Below are positions 25,601 through 37,630 of a DNA stretch of 64,000 bases, in pieces (the stretch's first letter is position 1; every line of letters begins with the position of its first letter). Below the pieces are notes generated by a model, which searched no databases, was not told the DNA's origin, and was given only the letters and a program-made list of their open reading frames with translations. Position numbers and translations under genes: made by a program. The stretch comes from Daphnia pulex (lineage: Eukaryota; Arthropoda; Branchiopoda; Diplostraca; Daphniidae): the NCBI RefSeq assembly GCF_021134715.1, contig NC_060027.1, forward strand, positions 558,001-622,000. Direction: 5' to 3'.

Positions 25601-26036
25601 TTTAAATGGGGCCAAAATAAATACTAGAGATGCTGCTGGTAAAACTGCCTTGTTGCTGGCCACAGAACTAGGTAAATCTGCTGTCAATTTTCTGTGAATG
25701 AAAACAATAATATTAATTGGGTTTCGTGGATAAAAAATCTTTAGGTCTTCCGGCGCAAGTAGGACTACTATTAAAAAACCGCGCTGACCAAAAAATTGCG
25801 GATAATGACGGGAATACCCCTTTAGATGTAGCGGTGAAAACTGCAAACGCTGATATTGTTAGCTTGTAAGTTTCAAGTGATTAAATACCCTTTAGTCAAA
25901 TACTTTTTACTGATGACTAATTCTTTTGCTGTCTAGTTTGCGCATTTCACGTTTAACTGATGAAATGAGAGAGACGGAATTTGGGGAAGCTGGAGACGAT
26001 ACTTTCCAAGAAATGGTGCGCGACTTTTTACGATAA
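22697..26036 (+). CDS. ACAP: ACAP-family Arf GTPase-activating protein (BAR-PH-ArfGAP-ankyrin)
   Basis: Seventeen exons, all phase-consistent, give 729 residues: 22697-22713, 22788-22823, 22890-22947, 23011-23069, 23138-23311, 23387-23565, 23680-23819, 23886-23981, 24055-24277, 24352-24457, 24527-24733, 24792-24916, 24990-25289, 25352-25500, 25572-25671, 25745-25865 and 25937-26036. Domains in order are a BAR coiled coil (residues 1 to about 250, starting [18 protein letters not shown]), a PH domain (about 293-390, [17 protein letters not shown]), an ArfGAP zinc finger (about 432-550) with C-x2-C-x16-C-x2-C and the catalytic Arg in [11 protein letters not shown], and ankyrin repeats at about 590-690. 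ACAPs sense curved endosomal membranes and inactivate Arf6. The intron after 22947 begins with GC instead of GT. The orthologue in flies is CenB1A. Confidence 0.93.
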
Positions 26037-26574
26037 AGATTCGATATATAATGGGGAGCCACTCATAACTTTATAGGTCCTATTTACCTTTCCCCTACTT
26101 CCAAATGTTTTTAAATTTTTCCTATGATGGATACATCCTGTTAGTGTCCTCTAGTTTTTCATCCTAAACTATTCTGTGATGAACAATTTGTCTCTTGGTT
26201 TACCATCTCCGTTGTTTCTCATTTTTATTACTTCCATATGAAAAACTTGAAAAATACACAAATTATACATTCCCGACTTGAGCAATTCATGAGTCAGTTG
26301 TGACCTTTAGTTTTCGTTTATTTTTCTTCGTGTTTTTTATATCTTTATTAAACATCTTTATTATTTTGCGACAAAATAGACCAGTATTTTTATTACAATA
26401 TTTCAACAGTTCCTTAGCGCAAAACCCGATATTTATTTTGTTCGCGTTGTCTGCTGTTTAGCCTTATCCAAATCTAATCAAGCTTTTTCATTTTGTACAT
26501 TTCGTCTGCATCGACTCTCGAGCACTCGACTTGACGTACGCGACACACGTGGGCTGTGATAATTTCAATTCAAC

Positions 26575-27399
26575 ATGAGACCTTTAACTGATGAAGAAAC
26601 CAAAATCTTTTTTGAAAAACTCACAAAATAGTAAGTAAATAATTTATTGTATAAAATAATGTGTACATTTGAGTACTATGGCTTTGTTTACTAGGGATGT
26701 ATTTTCACAGAATCAAAGCTTGTAGTCAATTCTTCAACCTAGATTTGTACTAACAATGTTGTGCCTGTATATTTAAATTACTTAGCATCGGTGAAAATGT
26801 GAGACTGCTGATTGACAGACCAGATGGAGCCTATTGCTTCCGACTTCACCGTGACAGAGTATTTTACATCTCTGAGAAGCTTCTCAAGCATGCAGTTTCC
26901 ATCGATCGTGACCACCTTATGAGCATTGGTACATGTTTTGGAAAATTTACAAAGACCAGGAAGTTTCGTCTTCACATTACAGCATTAGATTACTTGGCTC
27001 CTTATGCTCAGGTAGGTTGTCATAGTCATGAGCTGCTTATTTATTCAAAGCTAAAGTGTAATTTCTTTATTAGTACAAAATTTGGCTTAAACCAACAGCT
27101 GAACAGCAATTTGTTTATGGCAATCACATCATGAAGTCTGGACTTGGCAGAATTTCTGACAGTACTGCTAAATATCAAGGAGTTGTAGTTTATAACATGG
27201 CTGATATTCCTTTGGTAAGTTATACATTGTAACTTCCATTTTAAGCAGTAAATGAATAATTAATATTTAAAAACAGGGCTTTGGAGTTGCAGCCAAGGCA
27301 ACATCAGAGTGCAGACATGCTGAGCCCATGGCTATTGTATGCTTTCATCAAGCCGATGTCGGAGAGTATATCCGTGCAGAGGACACACTTGTAGGTTAA
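26575..27399 (+). CDS. Nip7: NIP7, 60S ribosomal subunit biogenesis factor
   Basis: Four exons (26575-26630, 26786-27011, 27074-27214, 27277-27399) encode 181 residues, the usual length for NIP7. It starts [19 protein letters not shown] and contains ISEKLLKHA, the [15 protein letters not shown] block and a C-terminal PUA region with [13 protein letters not shown] and [11 protein letters not shown]7 is a nucleolar RNA-binding protein needed for 27S/pre-60S rRNA processing. It lies 538 bp after the ACAP stop on the same strand and converges on the TMIE-like gene, with 182 bp between the two stop codons. Confidence 0.96.
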
Positions 27400-27580
27400 A
27401 CTTTGTAACACTCACAAGTGAATACCAATAAATTGTTGTTTTATAAGTGTATTGTCGTGAGTAAGCGATGGAAACTTTAAAAAAAAAATTCAACATTCTA
27501 CTTATTAATTGAAGTAATTAGCAACAGTAGTCGTAAGAGATAAAAAATGAAAAGTTTACACTTCCGTTTAAAAAAAAATC

Positions 27581-28308
27581 TCATACACGTTGGGTCGTGT
27601 AAGGTTTAGGTAACGGTGCTGACGTGCGCAACTTGGACATTTGCATTTCCAACCATTGTTGAGTCACATTATAGTCTAGAGAAAATACTTGAGATAATCA
27701 GTTGAGCCCTTAGAATTATCAAATTTGAAGACTCACCACTTGAATCAACTGGACTGTCTTCCCCTGGCGAACCTACTCCTCCTTGAGCCAGCGAAGTGAA
27801 GATGTCGGATTGATTACCGCAGAAACTTTCCGTGTCCGAATGGAAGTCGGCCCGGACTCTATCCAATGCTGTAAGTACAAAGTTTTTGTTGAAATTTAAA
27901 AGTTTATAAAATAAGCTGTTTAAGACTTTAAACCTCGTCTAAGATCCATGACATCCAATTCCGAGTTTCGAATGCGCTTAAGTTCTTGCTTGAAGCGTTT
28001 GGAAAGTTGCTTGCGCCGGAAGTCCGCCTCAATTTCTTGCTTAGTTCTCGGAATGCGTATGCGTACGCAACAGCATAAAATGATTACTGAAGCAGGGACA
28101 AACCGAGTAAATAGAAAATCTTATCGAAACTTTCTTCAAACTTGAGATGTAAAGTACCGACGGCTAAAAGAACAGCTCCGCTTAGAAAGAGAACCTGCCA
28201 AATCCGGAATCCTCCAGCAATAGTCGTTTCAACCCATGGAATCTCTTCCGTTGTGTTGGCGGGCATTACCGTCGAGGTAACGAGCTTTTCCATGTCGATC
28301 ACCGCCAT
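27581..28308 (-). CDS. Tmie: TMIE-like membrane protein (mechanotransduction channel subunit)
   Basis: Four exons on the minus strand (28158-28308, 27934-28086, 27737-27868, 27581-27675) give 176 residues in phase. After a short N-terminus, GGFRIWQVLFLSGAVLLAVV runs across the first splice into IILCCCVRIRIPRTKQEIEA. This matches the membrane helix, cysteine cluster and PRTRxEIEA motif of transmembrane inner-ear protein (TMIE). A Lys/Arg-rich cytosolic segment follows, then a divergent tail ending in TTQRV. In vertebrates and nematodes TMIE works with TMC proteins in hair-cell or touch mechanotransduction and binds phospholipid. An in-frame stop upstream, with a donor at about 28357 marking a 5' UTR exon, supports the start. 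The long tail after the basic segment is not typical of short TMIEs and may be arthropod-specific. Confidence 0.85.
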
Positions 28309-28863
28309 CTGATGAAAATCATATTCAAAAATTAAATTTAATTACATCATACTTACATTGTCAATCGGATTGCTTCAAGACATTATCTTTCCCTCAAATA
28401 TTTTTAAACACGTTTGTACCTTGTTGGAAGCGATAAACTAATAAGTAGGAGCTCTTTGTGCAAGAGGGGTAAACGCTGACTGTAACTGGATTGAAGGACG
28501 CAGGATTGGCAAAGTTAACGCCTAACGGTAGAGCTACTCCACCCTAAAAATATTGACTAGTTCATTATACGTTAAAACGGGCGTGTCCCTATTCCTACCG
28601 TCGATAAACAACGCTGATGATTTGCTAACAGGGTAGGCAAACATAAATTTAACTTACTATTTTGTCTATGTAAATCAGAAAAGTAAGGGTTTTCGTTCAT
28701 AGCTTGTTCCCTAGTTTATGTTGTTCTTAGCCATCGTTCTTGCACCAATATTTTTTAATCATGTTTCAGACTCTCTCAATTTTACCCTGTGAACTTTTAA
28801 GATTTGATCATTTTTGTTTTCAGGGGCCCAGTAGGCGTGTATTAGATTGCATAAGTCGATCGA

Positions 28864-29848
28864 TTAACGAGGACATGCTACAGAACGTCCCCCATCAACT
28901 GGAAGTGTAACCCCGGTAATAAATGAAGCGTCGTCCGAAGCCAAAAAGGCAATAGCTTTGGCGACTTCTTCTGCAGTACCCGGGCGTCCAAGTGGGTGAG
29001 TAGTTTTCGAGTGTTCCATGAATTTCTCGTAGAATTCGTCCGTCATTCCAGCACGTTTTTGGCACTCTGTAATGATCACTCCGGGATTGACAGCGTTTAC
29101 GCGCACTCCTTTAGGTGCCAACTCTAAGGCAGAGCATCTAGTCAGTTGGTCTACTCCCGCTTTGCTGACGTTATAGTACAGCGAACCTGGAAACTGGAAC
29201 CAAAGGAAATCAATGTTAACTAAAACGGATCGTTTTATTTTTTTTTTAATCTAATTTATCTCACGGCTCGTAATCCGCAAATGCTGGAAACATTGACTAT
29301 ATTCCCTTTAGATTCAGTAAGGTGAGGAATGCACAATTTGGTTAAAACAATAACTGATCGACAGTTTATGTCCATGACTTGATCGTATTCTGCTAAAGAA
29401 TGCGTTTCAAGATAACCAATTTTTAAGATTCCGGCATTCGGAATGAGGACATCTAATCTCTTGAATCTTTCAATTGTATTCTGGACGGCTTCTTCACAGT
29501 CCGTCTCCACAGTCAGATCGCCAACTAAAACCAATACCTTTAACAAATTAAAAAATTCTGTGAAAATTTCAGTCAAGCCATTTTTTTCCCATTTTACTTA
29601 CATCATCTCTTGATAATTGGGGATTCATCTCCAGGCACAGAGTGGCGGTTTTGGCTAGTGCAGTTTCATCTCTTCCGCAAATAGCCAGTTTGTAACCTAT
29701 CTTAGCGAAATGTACCGCCGTTGCGGCACCGATTCCGGAGCTTGCGCCTAGAAAGCGAAATAAATACTATAGGAGAAAATCAATTTAACGGTGGTTTGGA
29801 GCAAATAAGTAACATACCGGTTATGAGAGCGACTTTCAGATCAGACAT
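28864..29848 (-). CDS. Classical short-chain dehydrogenase/reductase, tandem copy 1
   Basis: Four exons (29818-29848, 29602-29747, 29265-29537, 28864-29193) give 259 residues. The Rossmann nucleotide motif ITGASSGIGAAT spans the first splice. NAG follows at about residue 90, catalytic Ser in VSSICG, then YYNVSKAG (Tyr and Lys of the active site), and the NPGVIIT and LPVDGG segments near the C-terminus. It is a cytosolic FabG-like SDR using NAD(P)H. The substrate cannot be told, since this group covers steroids, retinoids and other carbonyls. It lies head-to-tail with a sister at 30286-31333 and has the same exon lengths. Confidence 0.93.
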
Positions 29849-30285
29849 TTGTTTTAAAATTAAAGATATTGTAACTAAAATAAGATACTTAGTGAAGTCT
29901 TGTCATGAATACCGTCCAGCTATATACCCTCTAAACAATTGTGCGCTTATCTGTATACTGATAACTTTCTTGCACCATCAGATATCACGTTCCAAATCGG
30001 GAACGTTGTTTGTTTAAACAACGACCGTAGGTTAATTTATGCTGATTAGTAAGTTTGTATGGCAGTATTGATGAGTGGTGGTGCAACATGAATGAAATGA
30101 ATTCTTGCCAAGTCCTTAGCTACAATAATTTTAAAAAATTCCCAACTGAAGTGTGTAATAAAACACAGTATCAACAGATTACACCTTTAACAATTCATCT
30201 CCACAATAACATTTTCATCAATATAATTTCCTCTGTACTCAACTAACCTGACTCTCTGAATATTAATAGCTCACTAATCGTTCAT

Positions 30286-31333
30286 TTATCGGGGACACAT
30301 GATTCCGCGCCCACCATCAACTGGAAGAGTCACTCCAGTAATAAATGAAGCATCGTCCGAAGCTAAAAAGGCAATAGCTTTGGCAACTTCGTCGGCAGTG
30401 CCAGGACGGCCAAGGGCATGAGTAGTTTTCGAATGCTCTAAAAATTTGGCGTATGCTTCGTCAGTCATTCCTGAGCGCTTATGACAATGGGTGATGATGA
30501 CACCAGGATTTACGGAATTGACACGTACTCCTTTTGGAGCTAGCTCCAGAGCAGCGCATCGTGTTAGTTGATCAACCCCAGCTTTGCTGATGCAGTAAGA
30601 CAGCACTCCTGGAAACTGGGAATTAATCAAGGATAACTCTTAAAGTTAGAACTGTATACAATAAGATAACATTTCGTAGTCAATACTTACAGCTCGCAAT
30701 CCCGTGATACTAGAAACATTAACTATGTTTCCTTTGGTTTCAATAAGGTGTGGAGTACAAAGTTTCATCAAGAGAACAATAGATCGACAATTAATATTCA
30801 TTAGGTTATCATATTCATCCATTGAAATGCTTTCGAGTGGCCCTGTTGTCAGAATTCCTGCACATGGAATAAGGACATCCAACTTTTTGAATTTTTCAAT
30901 AACCTTTTTCACTGCATCCTCACAATCCTTCTCCACAGCCATGTCACCAACCAATTGCAGAACCTTGACGGCAAAGAAAAACGTAAGTTGTAGGCTTATT
31001 TAGCACAAAGAAATGTAGTAAAACTAGATTACATCATCTGCAGAAAGCTTATCATTTGCTTCAAGACAATGGGCTGCTGTTTCAGCTAATGCAGCTGTAT
31101 TTCTGCCACAAACAGCCAACCTGTATCCCAGTTTGGCAAAATGCACACCTGTAGCAGCTCCAATACCAGAACTTGCACCTTGATTTTTTAAAATAAAAAT
31201 TAAAAACATGATAAGTCAACATAAATTTAACTGTTGTCACTCAATATGTAATGAATTCAATGTGAATATGTGATGAATGAAAACTGTCAGTTTGTCATTT
31301 ACCAGTGATCAGTACAACTTTTTTATCTGTCAT
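30286..31333 (-). CDS. Classical short-chain dehydrogenase/reductase, tandem copy 2
   Basis: Four exons (31303-31333, 31033-31178, 30691-30963, 30286-30615) give 259 residues, with exon lengths 31, 146, 273 and 330 bp identical to copy 1. The motifs are complete: MTDKKVVLITG with GASSGIGAATG, CAG in place of NAG at about residue 90, VSSITG, active site YCISKAG, NPGVIIT and LPVDGG. The Cys replacing Asn of the NAG motif should be noted, because this Asn normally stabilises the central sheet and proton relay. Otherwise the enzyme looks functional. It is upstream of copy 1 on the same strand, with 437 bp between its stop and the copy 1 start. Confidence 0.92.
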
Positions 31334-31699
31334 GTTAAAATGAGAACAAATATAAATCCGACTAAGAAATTTAAAAGAACAATAATTTCTTGTCGTATCA
31401 ATTCTGTAATAGCACGTAATAGCAATACAACTCGTTTCTTCACAAGTCAACCACGACTTCCAGAGAAAAGAGACACTCGTTTTGATATGTATGTTTTTTT
31501 ATACAAAGTGCTGAACCCAACCAATTAATTCTTTAAATGTATAAAATTCAGAAATTCATCACTAGATGTCGCCCTTGTCCATGCTTATTTTTCTGTAATT
31601 TCAAATACCAAATTGAACTTTGTATTATATGTAGGTCTTTCTTGACCTAGTTTCCTAATTTTTATATAGTTATACAAATTTATTTCTTCAAATTCCAGA

Positions 31700-33320
31700 T
31701 CCATACTACCTCCATGGGCATGGAGAGAGTATATAGTAAATACTCTCCAAGTCTCGATACCCCTGGCTCCAAGCTCTATTTCCCGGTGACATGCCGGAGA
31801 TGACGAATATTTTGGTTTATTTTTTTCCGTCCGACTCTAGTCGTCCTCGTGCCGTGGATGCTTTGTGCTGTCACAAGGTGGCTAAATATTTCAGTGTGTT
31901 TAGGGATTGAACTATTCAGCCGGTAGTGTGTTGGTATTAGGGGAGGAGAGGGGGCAACGGGGGACGGGGCATCAAATTTTTGAGACGACCGACTTCACAG
32001 GGATCACAGCATTTCTTTTCCATCGAGACGTTGGCCGAGAAGGTTACTCTAGTCATCATTGCTGGGTGCTTTCTTTCCTGACTTAGTTCTTTCATAAATA
32101 AAGGTAATTGATTGAGTCAATTTAATTCTTAATGTAAATGTTTTTTATGGTTAATTTACGGGTAATGTGGTCTTAAATCTATAGTTGCCAATTCTATTTG
32201 GCCATGCCTGTTGTGCACTTGTTTAAAATGTCGTCTCTTGCTGCATGTTGCACGGTTTGTCACATGTCAAAGTACTTCAGAACAGTACCAGTAATAATGT
32301 TGAGTAACTTAATAATCCTAAGGCTTGGCTCCCACATTAAAATTCTGTAACTGAGTCGATTTTTTAAATTACCAACCATCATACATTTGTAATCTAAAAT
32401 GTTATCTGTGATCTGATTGACGAATTATTTCAGTCGAGAGATGAACATGAATCATGCTTGAGAAAACATGAATTTTAGTTAATTCAAGTCTATTGAAATG
32501 TCTATTTTACTAATCTAATTTGTTTTTTGACAGGTTGGTGGAGATATTTCTCAACATGCAGTGCCAAGTCAACAAGATGCCTCTGATGTATCATGTTGCA
32601 AGATGAAAATGGAGGAAAAAGAAAATCTGAAACGGTAACAATTGACTTGAACACCTTGAGTGGGTTTGCATTTTGATTAAATTGTAGTCTGGGTATGTGT
32701 TTGCTTAGAAATAACTTGAATTGGGCATAAAACTTTGATTTAGATGATATGTGACAATTACTAACTGCTTCAAATAAAAGCCTTTGAGAAAACTAACTTT
32801 CTTTAAACAGAACTGAATTTTCATGTTTTTATTTGTTTGAAAATGTTTTTGGTCAACTTGTGTTCTTTTGCTTTATTAGATTCCTTGGTAAATTTGGTGG
32901 TGATGTCTGGTGTGCAGTGGTGTGTCAGTCATTTTCTGATTGAGAAATGCACTTATATGGAGCATCTGCAGATTTGCTGTTCAACATCAGACTTCAAAAA
33001 ACCATGTTGGTGTCGATGCAGTGTTGAGCTGTTAAAAAGTAGTTGGTGTTTGATGGCTTTCTGGCATTTTGTTGGTGTGTTCTACTTCTGCTAGCTGTAT
33101 CCATGTTGAGGTAATACTGGACGAAAAGTTTTATTCAATTATCGACGTTAACTAAATCTCTGTTGTTTTAGTTCAATCGGACGTCGCCGTATCAGACTTG
33201 ATCCGCTGGTGAAGCTGAGGAGAAGTTGTTGTTATTCAAGACTGATAGATTATTCAGACAAATTAAAAATGCAAAACTTTTGTCCCTTTTCCCTAAGTAA
33301 ACAAAATGTCCTCAGTTGGC
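31700..33320 (+). other. Possible spliced transcript, coding status unknown
   Basis: Exon-like segments with good splice signals occur here. One ends with gtaattg near 32103. A middle exon at about 32535-32634 is flanked by a ttgacag acceptor and a gtaaca donor. A last exon starts at about 33172 after a ttgttttag acceptor. Joined, the last two could encode a small basic protein starting MKMEEKENLK, but it matches nothing I know. A long non-coding RNA, or 5' UTR exons of a gene elsewhere, are equally possible. Confidence 0.25.
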
Positions 33321-34887
33321 TAGTTGTGTGAAAACCAAAAATGTTATGATGGAATGAGCAATGAAATTTGATATTTTCTATGAGAAAGAAAAGTTAAACC
33401 ATTAATTGAAATGTTTCAATCAACAATTCTCCCTTCATACCAATTCTAAGACTTACTGTTCTAATTAATAACATGAACTGATTCAAAAAATAAACCATTG
33501 AAATTAAATTGTTTTTCCTGTATTTTAATCACTGCATATTTTTTACATTAAACCCAAATAACTAATAATATCCAGCCCAAATTTTTATTAATTTTTAAAT
33601 TTTGCTAAAAGCAACCACCATATTTTTTTTTTACTAAAGTCTTTTTCGCAAAAAATTGGCGATGTACATTGATCCCATGTTTTATTTGTTTATAATATTA
33701 AAACAATTTTTACATTTATTTAATTTTATTTATTTTTTGACACAACCACATATATATTTTATGGCCCCCAGGGAGGGGGGGGCCTGTGACTTTCCCAACC
33801 GCGATAATAACATGTGCCGTTATTATTTTGTTGGTGCAGAAAGCCGGAATTTAATCTAGCAGTTGTCGACTGTATCAAAACTGACATAAAATCAGTTTGC
33901 CACAATCGTATACTGCCCAAGTAAAACGCAAAAGACGACGGATGAAACCAATTCAAGGAAGCAACTCAGTGGCAGAGCAAAACCACAAATAAAAACGGAT
34001 AAAAATATTTAAAGTCAGCAACACGGATATGACAGCTACTTCAGTTCTTTTTCTTCAATCCTGCCTCAGCTGCATTCAATGATGTCTCTCAACTGGAAAC
34101 AGGCTGCAAAACCACTGCACATTGAACAGCAACAGCACATCAGTTGAAGTATCACCAAGTCCTACGGGAAAAAGGGAAATTGATTTTATGATCAAACTTC
34201 ATATGTAAAAGACATTGTGTAAAACAATTGACATCAGAAATGTTTCCAAGATTCCATTGGCAAATTTAAAATTAGATTGAACCCGAAAAAAATAGAATTC
34301 TGTACATCCAATTCCAATGAGTTGGTAATACTCGAAAGTAGAGCTGAGTCGAAATTTTTGTTTTAGTTTGATCAAAAGACTATTGTTATCTCAGTGGAAA
34401 CTGACCAACCATATGGGCATCTTTTCACAAAAGCTTTAATTTGGAAGCAAGAAATATTACCTCTAATTTTCTACTTTAGATCATAGTTGACTCGTCAGCT
34501 GAATACAAAATTTAAAATAGAAAAACCCAAGACTTGTAAAGTTACAACCAATAGTCTCAATTACCAATTTAAAGTCTTCCTGCAGTGACAATTCGGGATA
34601 ACACCAACTCGTTAAACTGGATGCAGCAGTAGCAGCTCATATTGACTCGAACACACATTTCACCAGCTGGCCGCAACAAAATCATGTTAATGATAGACAT
34701 CCATGAAGCTCAGACTTTGTCATGTTCTCAAATTCTGCAACAGTTAACCAAAGGGATCTCCAACCTATACATCAACTAATAAAATCTATTACACATTATT
34801 GCAGGAAAATTAATCAACAAAATTACTTTACCAGCTATGAAGTGTTTCTGCACGAGACGAGACACGTACAGCCGGCACGTACAGCCA
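33320..34887. other. AT-rich region without recognisable gene
   Basis: No domain, no convincing splice series and no tRNA fold were found. A short hairpin (arms ATAATAAC and GTTATTAT, loop of 7) lies at about 33804-33826. The last 50 bases before the retrotransposon are open in a frame that continues beyond it (see the finding on the insertion). Confidence 0.5.
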
Positions 34888-34959
34888 ACAATTTGTAAAT
34901 TGTTCGAGCGAGCTTTAGCTCGCGATGAGCAATTTGGATTGTTGGGGGAATGGAGTGAA

Positions 34960-35081
34960 GACATTGACTGTGTGCGACCTCTATATTTCAGCTGCTTCTC
35001 AGCAAACAAAAGAACAACAAAAACGGGGGATAGGTGAGAGATGGCGCTCAGGTGGGCGGACCTTTCCCTTAGACACATCAG
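34960..35081. repeat. Left inverted terminal repeat of the DIRS-like element
   Basis: About 122 bp that match, in inverted orientation, 37509-37630. By eye I see no mismatch. The 70 bases outside it (34888-34959) are unique to the left end but recur in the internal complementary region. Confidence 0.85.
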
Positions 35082-35363
35082 AATTGGAAGCAAAAACAAA
35101 CTGTGGATCTGGCTTAACGGAAAATGTGTAAGGTGATCCATGGTTCAAATGGCCTATTTGTTGTTGTTGTTCTGATCGCCTTTATTGGCGGGATTGGGTG
35201 AGCCACGGTCGAAATTGGATCTGCGGCTATCATTGTTGTATCTAGCAAAAAGATAGAAGGAAAGAGGAATTAGTGGGCCGTCAATAATCGGATGCTGCAC
35301 CTAATTCAAGTTAAATAACATAATGATAACGGGAATGAAGTGGGCGGGATGGGTGGTTAGAAG

Positions 35364-35475
35364 ACAGTCAATGTCTTCACTCCATTCCCCCAACAATCCA
35401 AATTGCTCATCGCGAGCTAAAGCTCGCTCGAACAATTTACAAATTGTCGGTAAATTCGTTCGACATTGACTGTGT
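35364..35475. repeat. Internal complementary region of the DIRS-like element
   Basis: The reverse complement reads first as the right outer end (37615-37649) and then as the left outer end (34888-34974), meeting in the shared pentamer ACAAT. This is how the circle junction of DIRS elements is templated. Shortly to its left, a stretch at about 35155-35242 resembles the Asn/Arg/Gly-rich tail of a gag-like protein and is preceded by an acceptor-like site. DIRS elements are known to use splicing. Confidence 0.85.
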
Positions 35476-36686
35476 CTTTAAAGCAAGATATAATCAGATA
35501 TAATAAGATATAAGATAAGACCCCCTGATGGTCGACAGTTACCAACGCCTGAAAATTGGAGCTCGTGGGAGCCCTGCTGGACTGTGTAACATGGATGCGC
35601 CACCAAATCGGCATTTCGTCTAAAAAAGGCGTCAATACTCTTTCATACGAATAGTTGTCGGAGGGTTCCTTCCCACCGTGCTGCAGCTCTTGCTGGAACG
35701 AAAATTAACAAGGAAAAGCTAATACCTCCTTGACGCCAGACAACAGAGAGTTGTGGTTCCGTTGCTTACACCAACTGCTCCAAGCGACCTCAGCGGACTG
35801 GTATGCAGGGTGCGTATTCGATCGAATTGCTCCCAGTATGAGCTCGATAATTTCCTTCGGAAAGGTTCGTTCTTCCAGACAACTCCGGAGAACCACCGAG
35901 CGATAAAACAGATGGATTCGTTCCTGTCAATGGATGACCCTCCCCCAACGGGGAGATCAGCCTACTTGGATGGGAAGAGAAGGAGCGGAATTTCCGTTGC
36001 TAGCTCTATCAGGGACGAGAGGTCAGTGGTGTTGCTAGGGCAATCTCGGCTAGTTTCCTAGTCCTTATTCGTTTCATACTGCCCCCCTCCCTTCTTTAAA
36101 AAGGATGCATCCGACGCCCTGGACAAATCCGTCGTCGGGAAAAATGAGCGGACGGCCAGATGTAAAATCTGCCTTTGAAACCACCCAAGAAGGACTTCTA
36201 CGAGCCTCTTGTAAACGTGCCGAAAGCGTAAATTGCTCTCTTGACCTGATCAGATGATCATCCGGTTTGGAATCTAAGGGGATCCGAAGAGCACGGAAGT
36301 GTGCTGGGGCACTGCTATACCCGTGCGCCAAGATTAAAATCTCATCCCAATAAAGTTCGAGGCGAAGGTCGTTCTTCCGCAGGAAGGTTACCACTCCCCT
36401 TACTAGTCTGGTGAACGCCCATCACATTGAGTTTAAAACGAAGGAGGGGGGGCACGAATTCGAAGAAAACGCCCCCATTTAAACTGAAGGAATTTCAAAA
36501 GGCCTTCAAAAATAGGAAAAAATTTGAGACCGACAAGTATGAGTCAATCAAGTTCAACTTGGTGAGCCAACCCGCTCCCAAATAATTGGACGGGATCACA
36601 AATAGAATTTAGTTGTAGATATGGGGCCACCGTTGACAAATTCCACCGATCGAAAGCCGGTCTTGACAATTTAACATAAAAACGCG

Positions 36687-37478
36687 CTATGCGTCCAAGA
36701 GAAAAAACCCATAAAAGGAAAGGAGACTAGATTGGACATACCGAGATCCTTTAAAATTGGAATAGCGACCGCCTGAAGATGAAGGGGGGTGGCTGAAATC
36801 GCGATTCGATTGGCGTTGATCATGACCACCTTTAGATCCGGGCGCGCGAGGGGCTCCCGCGTTTTCGAGAGCGTTCAGAGTTTTCACTTGCTCGACCAGG
36901 GCCTGGGTGAACTTCGGACCGAAGAGGTGTTCTCCACCCGTTGGCAGGACAGCTTTGTCGTCTAGCAGTCCAATATTCTGCGGGTAGATTTGGGCCAGAA
37001 TGTTGCGGCGTCGCGCGTTCGTGATGTCGTGGTACACCACCGCCCAGAGCTTCAGAGCTGTTTTGACCGCCTTGGCGTCGGCTCGGGATTTCTTCTTTTT
37101 CTTGAGCCGACTTGCTAGAAACATGATGGGCTTGACTAAGTCAAGGATCTTGAAGGTTTGGTTCCTGTAGATTTTCTCGATTGGGTCGATGTTGACCTTG
37201 GCTGCCGAAGATGACTTAACTGCCTTCAGCCGGATGTAGAATGCATCATCTAGATTGGGGTTGATCAGCAGGTCGGCGTTCTTCTTTAGTTTGGGTCTAA
37301 AGGCCTCTCTAGCACTTTTCGCTCGAGTGTCATCTAAACCCGATACGACCCAGTCGGCCAAACTAGCTGACTTTTCACTTGAGAGACGAAATTTCTTTAC
37401 GCCTCCTCTTCTTGATGAGTCGGAGCCTGAACTACTAGAATTTGAGCTAGAATCGCTTGACTGTTCGGGATCCGACAT
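36687..37478 (-). CDS. Gag-like protein of the DIRS-like element
   Basis: An open frame of 263 residues starting MSDPEQSSDSS. It has a Ser-rich N-terminus, a helical middle with a Lys cluster, and a Gly/Ser/Arg-rich C-terminus typical of nucleic-acid-binding gag-like proteins in DIRS elements. It lies directly inside the right inverted repeat, the normal first gene position. It is part of a fossil element and is not a host gene. Confidence 0.7.
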   Translation of the reverse strand: MSDPEQSSDSSSNSSSSGSDSSRRGGVKKFRLSSEKSASLADWVVSGLDDTRAKSAREAFRPKLKKNADLLINPNLDDAFYIRLKAVKSSSAAKVNIDPIEKIYRNQTFKILDLVKPIMFLASRLKKKKKSRADAKAVKTALKLWAVVYHDITNARRRNILAQIYPQNIGLLDDKAVLPTGGEHLFGPKFTQALVEQVKTLNALENAGAPRAPGSKGGHDQRQSNRDFSHPPSSSGGRYSNFKGSRYVQSSLLSFYGFFLLDA

Positions 37479-37508
37479 GATGTTTGCACAACGAGAGCGA
37501 AAAGAGAT

Positions 37509-37630
37509 CTGATGTGTCTAAGGGAAAGGTCCGCCCACCTGAGCGCCATCTCTCACCTATCCCCCGTTTTTGTTGTTCTTTTGTTTGCTGAGAAGCAGCT
37601 GAAATATAGAGGTCGCACACAGTCAATGTC
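37509..37630. repeat. Right inverted terminal repeat of the DIRS-like element
   Basis: Inverted counterpart of 34960-35081. The outer 19 bases (37631-37649, GAACGAATTTACCGACAAT) are specific to this end and also occur in the internal complementary region. Confidence 0.85.

Noticed and set aside
35460-35515. ATAAGATATAA repeats as a microsatellite or promoter
   Set aside because: A few short degenerate units inside the DIRS-like element, not a separate feature.
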